This document shows, one piece after another, positions 32,836-44,993 of a stretch of DNA of 64,000 nt (position 1 is the stretch's first letter; every line of letters starts with the position of its first letter). A program made the translations under genes and the position numbers. The stretch is from contig OY757014.1 in assembly GCA_963580285.1 (NCBI GenBank), positions 15,204,725-15,268,724 of the forward strand, given 5' to 3'. This stretch comes from Lucinisca nassula. Lineage: Eukaryota > Mollusca > Bivalvia > Lucinida > Lucinidae. Under the pieces are notes generated by a model. It was given only the letters and a program-made list of their open reading frames with translations, did no database searches and was not told where the DNA came from.

Positions 32836-32961
32836 GTATTTCCATCACGAAATCATGCCTATAGAATTGTGATCCTCTTTAATATGTTCTATAAATGGGT
32901 TATCCTTTGGAAGCTAGGAATACACCACAGAACTGAAAAATATGGTGTGCACATGTTTTCT

Positions 32962-33007
32962 GGACCAGACTAGCTAGTTTCGGCCACTTAGGCCTCATCA
33001 GTGACCC
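32962..33007 (-). ncRNA. Type I hammerhead ribozyme, family B unit 1
   Basis: Minus strand: GGGUCA, CUGAUGA, stem II GGCC-UAAGU-GGCC, GAAAC, palindromic stem III ACUAGCUAGU, then C at the cleavage site and UGGUCC. Stem I pairs with two G-U wobbles. All core bases present. Confidence 0.86.
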
Positions 33008-33223
33008 AAAAAAATTATCAAAATTCCACAATGGAATCAATGATCCCAAAGGACAAGAAAATATAATCTACACTATGATGTAAGGCAGGGAGACGTTTTA
33101 CCGCCGCCACACATTCCCATACACTAGTTGAAGTGAAGTTAAATATGTTCTATGAAAGGGCTATCCTTTGGAAGCAAGGAATACACCACAGAACTGAAAA
33201 ATATGGAGTGTACATGTTTTCTT

Positions 33224-33267
33224 GGCCAGACTAGCTAGTTTCGGCCAATTAGGCCTCATCAGTGACC
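33224..33267 (-). ncRNA. Type I hammerhead ribozyme, family B unit 2
   Basis: As unit 1, with stem II loop UAAUU and stem I GGUCA/UGGCC. Cleavage is predicted after UC in the GUC triplet. Confidence 0.86.
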
Positions 33268-33563
33268 CTCAGATATTTTCAAAATTCCGCAATGGAATCA
33301 ATGATCCAAAAGGACAAGAAAATATAATCTTCACTTTTATATAGTAAAGCTCGGGTTTGCAGGGGTATACATTAATTTCCGTATTCATGCTCTGAGACAC
33401 TAGATTGTGGGCACTCGATAGAATCGCCTTGTCGAGGTGTTTCTGTCGACTCCCCGCAATTTATGTTTTGTGCCAAAAAAGGCAAATATTCCATTTTTTC
33501 TTCTTTAAATATTTTTCTTTGGCCAAAAAATGACAATGTATTTGTATAGGTGTGTTTCGAAAT

Positions 33564-34252
33564 ACGGTAAAAATGGTAGACTAACAGCCACACCTGCCAG
33601 GTGTATCGATTTCCCTTAAGATATTTATTGTTGGCATTGAAACGCTTGCTTTTCGGTCTGTTTCGCTATTCAGAAAGGCTGTTTCCAGTAATTGGAGTAT
33701 AGTATTGCATCATCGTTAAAGCTGGTTGGTTGATCGCGTCACGTGCCCCTCCATGGAACAGTTACTGTGTGGGAGCATACAGTACACTTAACCCGGATGT
33801 TCCGATCTGTATAGTGGACAGATCCTTGTTCCGATATGTCGGGTATGTTACAGAATGTTTATTTTTGTGTTTTGAAATTATTAATCATTAGCATTTCAAC
33901 TTCATAGCAGTAGTTCGGGAAGCATAACTAAAAGTCTTTTCGACATGCTACCTTGATTTTCTGTTTATTGCTATGATTTCGTTTATTTTCACATTTGTTT
34001 CTAGAAAATCATTATCCTACTTTCGATTTCAAACGCTGCACCGGTACAATTTAATCAAGCTTTGCCACCAACCTTATATGAAACGACTGCTGATGCATTT
34101 TAACTATTTTATGATGTATTTCGGGTCAGCTTTTATTAATATTACTAAATATCTTGCCATATAAGGGCAATTATTTTCAAAGAAAACGATAGAGGGCTCA
34201 AAAACTGGTTTGTATCGCATGTCGCAAAACTGATTTCTCAGCACTGTATGTC
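33564..34252. other. No gene; contains one arm of a 66 bp inverted repeat
   Basis: The arm is at 33764-33829. Remaining sequence is AT-rich with no credible frame; the 63-codon frame at 33973 has no motif. Confidence 0.5.
33764..33829 (+). repeat. 66 bp inverted repeat, left arm
   Basis: ACTGTGTGGGAGCATACAGT... to GTGGACAGATCCTTGT; the reverse complement occurs at 42678-42743 with about two mismatches. Confidence 0.88.
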
Positions 34253-34384
34253 GTGTTCCGATCATACTATATTGTGTGTCCTGATAATACTATAGAGCGA
34301 TTTCGACATATTCGTAGGATAACATTTAAATACGTTAGCTATTTTGTTTCTGAAATGTGGAAACTTGGCATATACACACTTTCC

Positions 34385-36560
34385 TTCTTCTCAGGAACCA
34401 AACGGCGACAGACCTTGAAACTTGGTATGCAGCATCGTGGACTCGGGCCCTACCAAGTTTATTCAAATGATGACCTTTGGTTGACCTTGGCCTGTTTTAC
34501 GTCAAGGTAAAATTTGGTCACTTAGACATTTGTATGGAAAAAGGGCAAAACAGTGTTTTTCTGATTGCATAGTAAACTGTGGCATCAGAAATGATATTTG
34601 TAATCAGCTGAATGGAAGTTTATCAATTCCAACGGTCAAGGTCATTTACTGACCATTGTCCTGGAAGGCTCAGATTCAGTAATTTTATCTTCTTCTCAAC
34701 TTAAACTGCTGGGTAGTTTGAAATCAAATTACATGTGGAGCCTCTATGGGAAGTGGGAACGAAAGTAAGGACTGGTTCACATGACCAAAATGGCCGCCAT
34801 GCCCATATATGGTAAAAACTTTTAAAAATCTTCTTCTCAGGAACCAAATTGCCGACGACCTTAAAACCTAGTATGCGGCATCGGGGACTCTGGCGCTACT
34901 TAATTTGTTCAAATGATGACCTTCGATTGACCTTGACCTGTTTTACATCAAGGTCAAATTAGGTCACTTTGGCATTTACATGGAAAAAGGGCAAAACAGT
35001 GGTTTTTCTGATGGCATGGTAGCCTGTGGCATCAGAAATGATATTTGCAATCAGTTGAATAGAAGTTTATCAATTCCAAAGGTCAAGGTCATTTACTGAC
35101 CTTTGTCCTGGAAGGCTCAGATTCAGTATTGTTATCTTCTTCTCAACTTAAACTGCTGGGTAGTTTGAAACCAAATTACATGTGGAGCCTCAATGGGAAG
35201 GGGGAACGAATGTTTGTTCGTAAGGACTGGGTCACATAATCAAAATGGCCGCCATTCCCATATATGGTAAAAACCTTTAAAAGTCTTCTTGTCAGGAACC
35301 AAACAGCCGATGACCTTGAAACTTGGTATGCAGCATTGGGGACTTGGGCCCTACTAAGTTTGTTCAAATCATGACCTTTGGTTGACCTTAACCTTTTTCA
35401 CGCCAAGGTCAAATATGGTCACTTAGACATTTGTATGGAAAAAAGGCAAAACAGTGGATTTTTCTGATTGCATGGTAGCTAGTGGCATCAGAAATGATAT
35501 TTGCACTCAGCTGAAAGGAATTTTGTCAGTTCCGAAGGTCAAGGTCATTTACTGACCTTTGTCCGGGAAGGCATAGATTGAGTATTGTTATCTTCTTCTC
35601 AACTTAAACTGCTGGGTCGATTGAATCCAAATTATATGTGGAGCCTCTGTGGGAAGGGGAAACGAAAGTTTGTTCGAGCCGACTGGGTCACATGACCAAT
35701 ATGGCCACCATGCCCATATATGGTAAAAACCTTAAAAATCTTCTTCTCAAGAACCGAACGGCCGATGTTCTTGAAACTTGGTATGCAGCATCGGGGACTC
35801 GGTCCTACCAAGTTTGTTCTAATGATGACCTTTGGTTTAATTTGACCAGTTTTGTGTCAAGGTCTAATATGGTCACTTAGACATTTGTATGGAAAAAAGT
35901 CAAAACAGTGGATGTTTCTGATTGCACGGTAGCTAGTGGCATCAGAAATGATATTTGCACTCAGCTGAATGGTATTGTGTCAGTTCCGAAGGTAAAGGTC
36001 ATTTACTGACCCTTGTCCGGGAAGGCTCAGATGGAGTATTTTTTTATCTTCTGCTCAACTTAAACTGCTGGGTCGATTGAATCCAAATTTCATGTGGAGC
36101 CTCTATGGGAAGGGGGAATGAAAGTTTGTTCGTAAGGACTGGTCACATGACCAATATGGCTGCCATGCCCATATATGGCAAAAAAGCTTTAAAGGAACCA
36201 AACTGCCGATGACCTTGAAACTTGGTATGCTGCATTGGGGGCTCGGACCCTACCAATTTTCTTCAAATGATGACCTTTGGTTGACCTTGTTTTTTTCGTT
36301 ACGGTCAAATGTGGTGACATAGACAATTGTATGGAAAATTGGCAAGACAGTGGATTTTACTGATTGCATGGTGGCCTTTTTGTTGTCACATGACCAAGAT
36401 GGTCACCTTGCCTGTATACCTCTGGTGAGCGTAGTGACCCATGGGCCTCTTGTTCACTTTTTTCACACTGTTCAGACTTGGCAGATGCTCAGACTGAGAT
36501 TAGTCTTTGCTGGACGCATGGATGAGTTTTTGTTTTGTTATGCGCAAGTTGAAATAGTCC
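34385..36560. repeat. ~450 bp satellite, about 4.8 units
   Basis: CTCAACTTAAACTGCTGGG recurs at 34696, 35142, 35598 and 36053 (446-456 bp apart). Units also share ATGGCCGCCATGCCCATATA, TTGAAACTTGGTATGCAGCA and AGGTCAAGGTCATTTACTGA. Frames inside are by-products. Confidence 0.92.
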
Positions 36561-36564
36561 AATT

Positions 36565-39500
36565 TTTAGCTCACCTGAGCCGAAGGCTCATGTGAGGTAT
36601 TAGTATACCACGAGCCGGCGTCCGTCGTCCGTCGTCGTCGTCCGTCGTCGTCCGTCGTCGTCCACACTTTCAAAGAAGTATATCTCCGGAACCAGTGGGC
36701 CAATCTTGATCAAATTTCATGTGAAGCATTATCAGGTAGGGGGAAAGGCTGCATACTGTTTTCGGGCAGATCGGATTGGAACTCTGGTTGCCATGGCAAC
36801 AAATAGCTCCCATAGACTTAACATAGGAAAAAGTTTGTCATCACTCTAGCTCCGTCAATTTTTTTCTGATCGACTTCATTCTTGCAGATAACGAGGACAG
36901 GCATGAAATCTCGATCAAGTTGGATTTTGGGCTGAATCGGATTATTCACTCAGGAGTTACGTGCCCTTGAGCGTTCTTAACATAGGAAAAAGCTTGTTAT
37001 CACTCTAGCTCCGTCAATTTTTTTCTGATCGACTTCATTCTTGCAGATAACGAGGACAGGCATGAAATCTCGATCAAGTTCGATTTTGGGCTGAATCGGA
37101 TTATTCACTCAGGAGTTACTTGCCCTTGAGCGTTGAAAAAATTGCCTATTGACTTAACATGGGGAGAATGTTGTCATCACTCTAGCTCCGTCAATTTTTT
37201 TCTGATCGACTTCATTCTTGCAGATAACCAGCACAGCCATGAAATCTCGGTCGAGTTGGATAACTGGCAGAATTGGATCATTCACTTAGGAGTTACCTGC
37301 CCTTGTGTGTTTTTGCATTAGGGTTAATGGGAATTTCAAAAATGTATATCTTAAAGACTACTTGGCCAACTTTGATCAAATTTCATGTGTCACATTATTG
37401 GGCAAGTGGAAAGGCTTCATTAGGTTTTCAGGCAGATCTGAGTGGAACTCTGGTTGCCATGGCAACATCTAGCTCCCATAGACTTCACATAGGAAAAAGC
37501 TTGTCATCACTCTAGCTCCGTCAATTTTTTTCTGATCGACTTCATTCTTGCAGATAACCAGTACAGGCATAAAATCTCAGTCAAGTTCGATTTTGGGCCG
37601 AATCAGATAATTCACTCAAGAGTTAGTCCCCTTGAGCGCCCGAAAAATTGCCTATCGACTTAACATGGGGAAAATGTTGTCATCACTGTAGCTGCTTCAA
37701 TTTTGTTCGGATTGGCTTCATTCTTACAGATAACCAGCACAGCCATGAAATCTCGGTCAAGTTCGATAATTGGCAGAATAGGATAATACACTTAGGAGTT
37801 ACCTGCCCTTGTGCATTTTTGCATAAGGGTTAATGTGAATTTCAAAAATGTATATCTTGAAGACTACTTGGCCGACTTTGATCAAATTTCATGTGTAACA
37901 TTATTGGGCAAGTGGAAAGACTGCATAAGGTTTTCATGCAGATCTGAGTGGAACTCTGGTTACCATGGCAACATATAGCTCCCATAGACTTAACATAGGA
38001 AAAAGCTTGTCATCACTCTAGCTCCGTCAATTTTTTTTTTCTGATCGACTTCATTCTTGCAGATAATGAGGACAGGCATAAAATCTCGGTTAAGTTCGAT
38101 TTTGGGCAGAATCGGAATATTGACCTTGTTACGTGACCTTGAGCGACAAAAAATTTGCCTATAGACTTAACATAGGGAAAATGTTGTGACTACGATAGCG
38201 ACTTGAATTTTTTTCAGATCAGCTTCAAACTTGCGGGTTACGAGGACAGACATAAAATCACGGTTAAGTTCGATTTTGTGCCGAATCGGATTATTTGCCT
38301 TGGAGTTACCTGCCCTTGAGCATGAAAAAATACGTTGTGACCACGATAGCAACTTTATTTTTATTCAGATCAGCTTCAAACTTGCAGGTAACGAGGACAG
38401 GCATAAAATCCCGGTTAAGTTCGATTTTGGGCCGAATCGGAATATTGACCTCGGAGTTACATGACCTTGAGCGACAAAAAATTTGCCCATAGACTTAACA
38501 TAGGGAAAATGTTGTGACTACGATAGCGACTTGATTTTTTTTTCAGATCAGCTTCAAACTTGCAGGTAACGAGGACAGACATAAAATCTCGGTTAAGTTA
38601 GATTTTGGGCCGAATCGAATTATTTGCCTTGGAGTTACCTGCCCTTGAGCATAAAAAAAATACGTTGTGACCACGATAGCAACTTTATTTTTATTCAGAT
38701 CAGCTTCAAACTTGCAGGTAACGTGGACAGGCATAAAATCTCAGTTAAGTTCGAATCGGAATATTGACCTCGGAGTTACATGACCTTGAGCGACAAAAAA
38801 TTTGCCCATAGACTTTACATAGGGAAAATGTTGTGACTACGATAGCGACTTGAATTTTTTTCAGATCAGCTTCAAACTTGCAGGTAACGAGGACAGACAT
38901 AAAATCTCGGTTAAGTTCGATTTTGGGCCGAATCGGATTATTTGCCTTGGAGTTACCTGCCCTTGAGCATAAAAAAATACGTTGTGACCACGATAGCAAC
39001 TTTATTTTTATTCATATCAGCTTCAAACTTGCAGGTAACGAGGACAGGCATAAAATCTCGGTTAAGTTCAATTTTGGGCCGAATCGGAATATTGACCTCG
39101 GAGTTACGTGACCTTGAGCGACAAAAAATTTGCCCATAGACTTAATTAGGGAAAATGTTGCGACTACGATAGCGACTTGAATTTTTTTCAGATCAGCTTC
39201 AAACTTGCAGGTAACAAGGACAGACATAAAATCTCGGTTAAGTTCGATTTTGGGCCGAATCGGAATATTTGCCTTGGAGTTACCTGCCCTTGAGCATAAA
39301 AAAATACGTTGTGACCACGATAGCAACTTAATTTTTATTCATATCAGCTTCAAACTTGCAGGTAACGTGGACAGGCATAAAATCTCGGTTAAGTTCGATT
39401 TTGGGCCGAATCGGAATATTGACCTCGGAGTTACGTGACCTTGAGAGACAAAAAAATTTGCCCATAGACTTAACGTAGGGAAAATGTTTTTTACAGAAAT

Positions 39501-40130
39501 AGCGACTTGAATTTTTAGCTCACCTGAGCCAAAGGCTCCAGTGAGCTGATAGTATACCAAGGCTTCGGAGTCCGTCGTCTGTCGTCCGTCCATCCGTCGT
39601 CCACACTTTCAATGAAGCATATCTCAGAAGGCAGTCGACCAATCTTGTTTAAATTTTATGTGTAGCACCATTGGGCAAGGGGAAAGGCTGCATTAGGTTT
39701 TGGAGCTAGTCTGGTTCATTTGTTCCTTCATTCTTCTTTCTCTCCATATAGAGATAATAGACCAATGTTAAATTTTTAATCAAAGATTTCTCAGGAACTA
39801 TAAAAGCTAGAAGCATCAAATTTGGTATTCAATAGAATAATGATGACTTATTTTGTGTAAGAGACATTGGGCTTTCTCAGCTTATTTGTTCATCTGTTCT
39901 TTCATTCTTCTTTCTCTCCATTTTGACCAATGTTAAATTTTCGTCAATGATTTCTCAGGAACTATAGAAGCTAGAAGTCTCAAACTTGGAATGCAATGCA
40001 ATAATGATGACTTATATCCTGTAAGGGTCAATGGGCTGGATTCTATTAGCAGATTTAGTAGTCAAGTCTGTGAATTGTTAAAACTTAAGGTTCTCAGGTG
40101 AGCGGTTTAGGCTCATTGAGCCTCTTGTTT
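36565..40130. mobile_element. Satellite-filled element(s) with AGCTCACCTGAGCC start
   Basis: Starts AGCTCACCTGAGCCGAAGGC (36567) with a CGTCGTCCGTCGT run; a second start occurs at 39516; the end near 40130 reads CAGGTGAGCGGTTTAGGCTC ... GAGCCTCTTG. Inside are a GCTCCGTCAATTTTTTTCTG array (36840-38060) and a dimeric array of about 330 bp (two related halves of about 165 bp, AGCTTCAAACTTGCAGGTAA, 38210-39510). No protein. Probably two elements of one family joined or nested. Confidence 0.72.
38060..39512. repeat. ~330 bp dimeric satellite
   Basis: Alternating half-units: one with ACGATAGCGACTTGA and ATTTGCCTTGGAGTTACCTG, the other with CACGATAGCAACTTTATTTT and ATTGACCTCGGAGTTACGTG. About four dimers. 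The repeated open frames on both strands mirror one another every 330 bp and are not genes. Confidence 0.9.
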
Positions 40131-40189
40131 TTTTCTTCTTTCACTCATTTCAGACGTGATGAATTAGTCGTTCGTGGTGGACCCGGTTG

Positions 40190-41790
40190 TGGTTCTTTGG
40201 CATGACACACTGTTTCAACCTTGTCAAAAACTGTGCCAAATACCATCAATATATCTCACAGGGTATCCAAGTTATGGTCATCACAAGATTATATTGTTTG
40301 GGGAAATAACTAAAAAAAATAAATAAAAAGTGCACCCAGAGTCATGATTTTCACACATGAAACACCTGCCTAGCCTCACGTACAACTATACCAAGTCCCA
40401 CCATTATGTCTCAGAGTATATGATTTTATTAGAAGGGGATATAACCCAAATACCATCACACTAGAGTTGTGGTTCCTGTGCATGACATGCTGTCTCAATC
40501 TTGCCAAGTATTATCCACATATCTCAAAGGGTTTCTGAGCTAGGGCCCACAAGATTTTGTCAGGGGGATAACTCACAAACCAGTGCACCAAGAGTCGTGG
40601 TACTTGCCCGTGACAGGCTTGCTTAACTCAAACAATCAACATCACTCGAAGACTGTTGAAGATACGGCGATCAAAAGATAGTCATACAATTTTATTAGAG
40701 GGGGAGATAACCCAAATACAATTATAACCATGACACCCAGAGTTGTGGGCCTTGTAAATGACATGCTGTCTCAACCTTGTGAACAAACATGCCAAGTATC
40801 ATCAATATACCTCAAAGGGTTTCGGAGTTATGGCCATCACAATGTTATTTTGTCAGGGAAGGTAACTCAAAACCAGTACACCAAGAGTCGCGGGTCTTGC
40901 ATATGACACGTCTGCTTAACCTCATGTACAGCTGTACCAAGTACTATCAACATGTCTCTAGAATATTGGAGATATGGAGCTCAAAAGATGGTCATCCTAT
41001 TTTTATTGGAATGGGGATAATTGAAATGCCATGGCACCAAGAGCTGCGGTTCTTGCACATGTCACGGCTGCTTAACCTCATGTACAACTGTACCAAGTTC
41101 TATCAACATGTCTCCAAGAGTATGGGAGATATGGTGATCACAAGATAGTTATTCTATCTTATTGGAAGAGAGATAATTCAAATGCCATGGCACCAAGAGT
41201 TGTGGCTTTTGCGCTTGACATGCTGCTTCAACCTTGTGAAGCATTTTGTGCCAAGTTTCATCAATATATCACTAAGGGTATTTGATTTATGGCGATCACA
41301 AGATAACAATTCTATTTTTTGAAAGAGGAGATAACTCAAATGACATGGCACGAAGAGATTTGGTTCTAGCGCATGACATGCTGCTTCAACCTTGTGAACA
41401 ATTGTACAAAGTTTAATCAATATATCTCGAAGGGTATTGAAGTTATGGCGATCACAAGATAGTCATTCTATTTTTTTTCGAAGGGGAGATAACTAAAAAA
41501 ACCATGGCACCAAGGGTTGTTGTTTTTGCCCATGACATGCCGTCTCAACATTGTTTACAATTTTGTTAAGCATCATCAATATATCTCGAAGGATATTGGA
41601 GTTATGGAGATCACAAGATAGTCATTCTATTTTATTGGAAGAGGAGATAACTGAAATACCATGGTACCCAGGATTGTGGTTTTTGCGCAAGACACGCCGT
41701 CTCAACATTGTTTACCATTGTGCCAAGTATCATCAATATACGGACGACCGGACGCCAAGCCGATCACTATATCCCCCGAATCTATTCGGT
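40190..41790. repeat. ~157 bp satellite with GGACGACCGGACGCC end
   Basis: Units share ACCATGGCACCAAGAGTTGT, ATCAATATATCTCGAAGGGT and GGAGATAACTCAAATACCAT. In the last third the GATAACT-type motif recurs at about 41014, 41170, 41328, 41488 and 41645. The array ends with the hairpin CCCCCGAATCTATTCGGTCGG near 41770, another bivalve transposon end. Confidence 0.88.
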
Positions 41791-42010
41791 CGGGGGATGA
41801 AAAGGAAATTTTCTTTCACAGACTGGTCCACAGCTCTTCATTTCTTTGTATAAATTTACATGTATATGTCTTGAACAAATAGTCCGTAACTAATCGTATT
41901 GCATTTCTGTGCAGTCTGATCAGAGTATTTGCTATGCGTTCTGTGGATGAAGAGAGACGCGTGACGATGCGACTCATTTTGTTAAATATTTAGCAAAAGA
42001 CAGTTCTCGA

Positions 42011-42110
42011 AGGCTGGCTCATTTGGCCGAGTGGTTAAGACCTCTAGTCTGTAGTGCTCTAAAGGTTCAATGGCATGCAGCACACACCACATGCAATTTC
42101 TCCAAGATTT
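42011..42110 (+). mobile_element. tRNA-like SINE head, degraded
   Basis: GCTCATTTGGCCGAGTGGTT with AAGACCTCTAGTCTGTAG and GGTTCAATGGC resembles a Leu/Ser-type tRNA with A box and a weak B box. No acceptor-stem pairing for a real tRNA. Confidence 0.5.
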
Positions 42111-42677
42111 CGGTAATTGATAGGTAATTAATATTTTTACGTAGAATTGCTATTGTTTAAGCATTATCATCGTATTGCATAGACAAATATTGCAATGTAC
42201 TTTTGAATAGCTTACACACATTAAAAGCGACATCCCATACAGTCAAAACAAAGTATCTTAGACAAGTTATACAGTAAATATGAGACATACCATACAGTCA
42301 GAAATTTTTTGGGATAGTCAGTCTTGCTCTTCGTGTGATTTCGTATGGAATTCTAGAGGCACTTATTTTTAGTATAACTCATTATAGATTATTAATCTAT
42401 CTTAAAACTGTCTTAAAAGATATTTTTCTTTCGATTAAAGCTCTCAATCGGTTGATTTTCTGGTCACAGGTAAGGTGTGATTCTTACAAACACTAGTGAT
42501 TTGCAGCTGAAAAATAGATTAAAAGCATAGAAAACGACATCTTGCGTGCCAAAAGATGGTCAGTATGGAAAACAAAATAAATAAAACACACTTACCAAGT
42601 TGTTTATGTCCAAAAAAAAAAATATACAAATATAGAAGACAGACCACGCACATACACTTTCAAGGTCATAACAAAAG
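42111..42677. other. No gene seen
   Basis: ACATACCATACAGTCA-type segment is partly repeated (42230-42310). The 81-codon frame at 42556 has no recognisable feature. Confidence 0.4.
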
Positions 42678-42743
42678 ACAAGGATCTGTCCACTATACAG
42701 ATCGGAACATCCGGGTTAAGTGTACTGTACGCTCCCACCCAGT
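42678..42743 (-). repeat. 66 bp inverted repeat, right arm
   Basis: Reverse complement of 33764-33829, 8.9 kb away. It lies about 480 bp inside the right 121 bp terminal repeat. Confidence 0.88.
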
Positions 42744-43218
42744 GTGGTCATTAGACCCGGTTTGCCCGCCTCATGGCGACCAAACCAATCATGTATTTTA
42801 ACAGCAGTACATGAAATGTAGTTTTTATATTGCGTCGACAGCCATATCAATAAGACTAGGATCCCATCGACGGTCGTATTTCTAATAATTGACATCCGTA
42901 TCCCGACATTTTTCAAAACTCTATAAAAATTCTCAGAGTGCATGAATTATGTCAAACCCACGTTGTTGTTGAAGCGTAAATGGTAGATAAAATATATGTG
43001 GTGTTTTATTGCTTTCCTACTTTTCATAAAGCATTAGATTAATGATATTTTGTGAAAACTGATTTTTTTCGAAAGAACCGGTATTTTATAGTGTTTTTCA
43101 GACTCACGACTCTCTATAAGTGAACAGACAATTAACAGCTTGCCTCTTTAAAACACCGACATCGTTTTTAAATGTTTAAACTAACGTTTTCGCCTCTCCA
43201 AGTGCATTAAAATCGAAG

Positions 43219-43339
43219 ACCCTCCTCTGTCGACATCCGTACTGCTCGGTCGAAAACCATATTTCTCGGTCGACAGCAGCTTTACACAGTACCGGCTCGG
43301 TCGACAGCACAGGTATAGAAAATGGTATTACCCCCGTGT
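43219..43339 (-). repeat. Right 121 bp terminal inverted repeat
   Basis: Reverse complement of the left repeat with about four transitions (for example TATACCTGTGC for TACACCTGTGT). Confidence 0.85.
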
Positions 43340-43408
43340 TTAAGCCTCAATTATCCCAATTACAATTACATCAACCATACTTTTTTTTATTTTCTTGCAA
43401 GCAATCCT

Positions 43409-43663
43409 TATCACGTGAATAAGTACGTGAAATGAAGACCCCCTTAAACCCCACTTTATATGGAGAAAACTTGGGTTTACGGGGGTATTCATTATTTTTC
43501 TTATTTCTGCTCCAAGGCATAGGTTGTGGGTACTCGTTAGACGAGCACCCTAAACCTATGTTTTAAGCATTTATAGGAAAAATATCAAGAATTTTCATCA
43601 GAAAACTAGCAATTTGGGAGATGCGAAAAATGCACTATGTCGCACAGGTGTGTTATCGTAATG
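43409..43663. mobile_element. MITE, ACGAAAACACACC family, diverged
   Basis: CCCTTAAACCCCACTTTATA, GGTTGTGGGTACTCGTTAGA and CACAGGTGTGTTATCGTAAT are in the family order; the left end is eroded. It lies just outside the right 121 bp repeat. Confidence 0.78.
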
Positions 43664-44779
43664 CTATCCAATCTTTAAGGTTGAAAAGATCTGCCTTAGG
43701 GAAATTCTTTCCTTTTAAAGTTGTGGTTAAAAAAGATGCCAACCCTTGAGGGTAATTTTGTCTCAACTCCCAGAGGAAGGGAAAGAAGATATAGCAGAAG
43801 TGACCAAATTGGGGACAATGTGGAAAAAGATAATGAAAGTAGAAAACAGAATAAACAGAAAATATTTGATCTTTTCAGTGTACAATCAGTTTTTATTTTG
43901 ACCAAATGAATACCAAAATTAATAGTGTCACAAGTGGTGAAGCCATGAGTGAAAATATAAATGAGCAAACTAAAAATAGATCTTACATTGCAAAAAAAGA
44001 ATTTTTCTGTTTCCTTATGCTCAAAACTGCAATTATAAATGCAATTCAAAAGTGTCACCCATTACCACAGAGAATATACTTTTCTGATTAAGGTTTTCTG
44101 TGGGTAAGTGTTTATTGGGTATATAGTGGGTGCCAACTAAAGGTTTGCACCTAAAAATATCTTGAAATGATACTTCAAAATTTGCAAACAAAAAATGACC
44201 ACTAGTAGCTGATTACTTTATATCGATGCTAAATGTGACTTCATCAATGTCTTAATGACATTCATCAATGTCTTAATGACATGCAAACATTTGTAACATT
44301 TGTATTTTATTTTAATGTCTGCAAAATGATTTCTGACAAACATAAATTACCTACAGCTAATTGACATTGAATACACAGCAGGTACATGATGCTTTTAAAT
44401 GAAAAATCAAATTTACAAACATTGAAAATAAAATATCTTATTTACACTGTTTGAAACTGTGACCATAAGATTTTAATTTAAATAAGAATTTTCAGCATTT
44501 CATTGCTAAGCATAAAACAAAAAACATTTCCCTTTTACTCCTACCTGCTGCAAGGACATCAAGGACACAGCACCTTCATCTCATCAAATGATCCAGACAG
44601 ATCTGAACCATGCGCTTCAATCTCCCAACACCCATTCCTTTGTTTGCAATCAGTACAAATCCAACCAGAACTACTCTTAAAGGAAAGAATTTGCTCCTAA
44701 AGTAATCTAACATGAGGCAAAATATGTCGGGCAAGAGTGATCTCACTTGTAAGTACTAAGTGTATGCATGAATCTTAAC
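43664..44779. other. No gene seen
   Basis: A 120-codon minus frame (43696-44058) is AT-driven, with no motif or splice support. A 24 bp tandem duplication, TTCATCAATGTCTTAATGAC, lies at 44232-44281. A GGAAAGAATTTGCTCC fragment is at 44680. Confidence 0.5.
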
Positions 44780-44993
44780 CTTTATCTCACTGAACATGGA
44801 AACCCTTACCTTTTCACTTTTCAAAGTGTAGATCCAGGTCAGATGGCTACTGAAGAAGCCATCTGATCAGGATCTACACTGTTCCTCAAGCTGTTTGTGA
44901 ACTGAACAAATATATCAGATCAAGTAATTTGATTGGTTGATAGTCAGAAATGAGTGTGGCTAACTTAATGTACTCAGCAGGATAAGAGTAAAA
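44780..44993. mobile_element. TTAACC MITE with GCAAACAG-type palindrome
   Basis: CTTAACCTTTATCTCACTGA start, palindrome about 44826-44881 (GTGTAGATCCAGGTCAGATG), ACTCAGCAGGATAAGAG end. It abuts the donor site of the exon at 44999. Confidence 0.8.

Larger units (their letters stand above)
32880..33327 (-). mobile_element. Retrozyme-like 1.7-unit insertion, family B
   Basis: Two units of about 261 bp (AATATGTTCT at 32881 and 33142), the second incomplete, each with a hammerhead. TCTT flanks the insertion (32876-32879 and 33328-33331), a 4 bp target duplication. The unit includes the conserved block GAGACGTTTTACCGCCGCCA-like (33090-33112). A fragment of the same family is at 48364-48424. Confidence 0.85.
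32843..33563. mobile_element. MITE, ACGAAAACACACC family, split by a retrozyme insertion
   Basis: Left CATCACGAAATCATGCCTAT to GATCCTCTT (32879), right from CACTTTTATATAGTAAAGC (33332) to TAGGTGTGTTTCGAAAT. Compared with 30293-30564 the two halves meet at the same point. Confidence 0.82.
22504..43339. mobile_element. Candidate 20.8 kb element bounded by 121 bp terminal inverted repeats
   Basis: 22504-22624 and the reverse complement of 43219-43339 align without gaps over 121 bp with about four mismatches. Both start ACACGGGGGTAATACCATTT and contain three GTCGACCGAG motifs, ending TCGACAGAGGAGGGT. TTA borders both sides (22501-22503 and 43340-43342), a possible 3 bp target duplication of the PIF/Harbinger kind. 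TACGGNTGTCGA-like motifs recur just inside (22935-23010; 42835-42910 reversed). The interior holds many later insertions and no transposase, so the original element may have been far shorter and non-autonomous. Confidence 0.72.

Noticed and set aside
38167..39593. Series of 60-104 codon frames on both strands
   Set aside because: Frames recur every 330 bp in step with a dimeric satellite and are near copies of one another.
43696..44058. 120-codon minus-strand frame
   Set aside because: Hydrophobic AT-driven composition, no motif, no splice sites, and it overlaps purine-rich sequence resembling other non-coding repeats.
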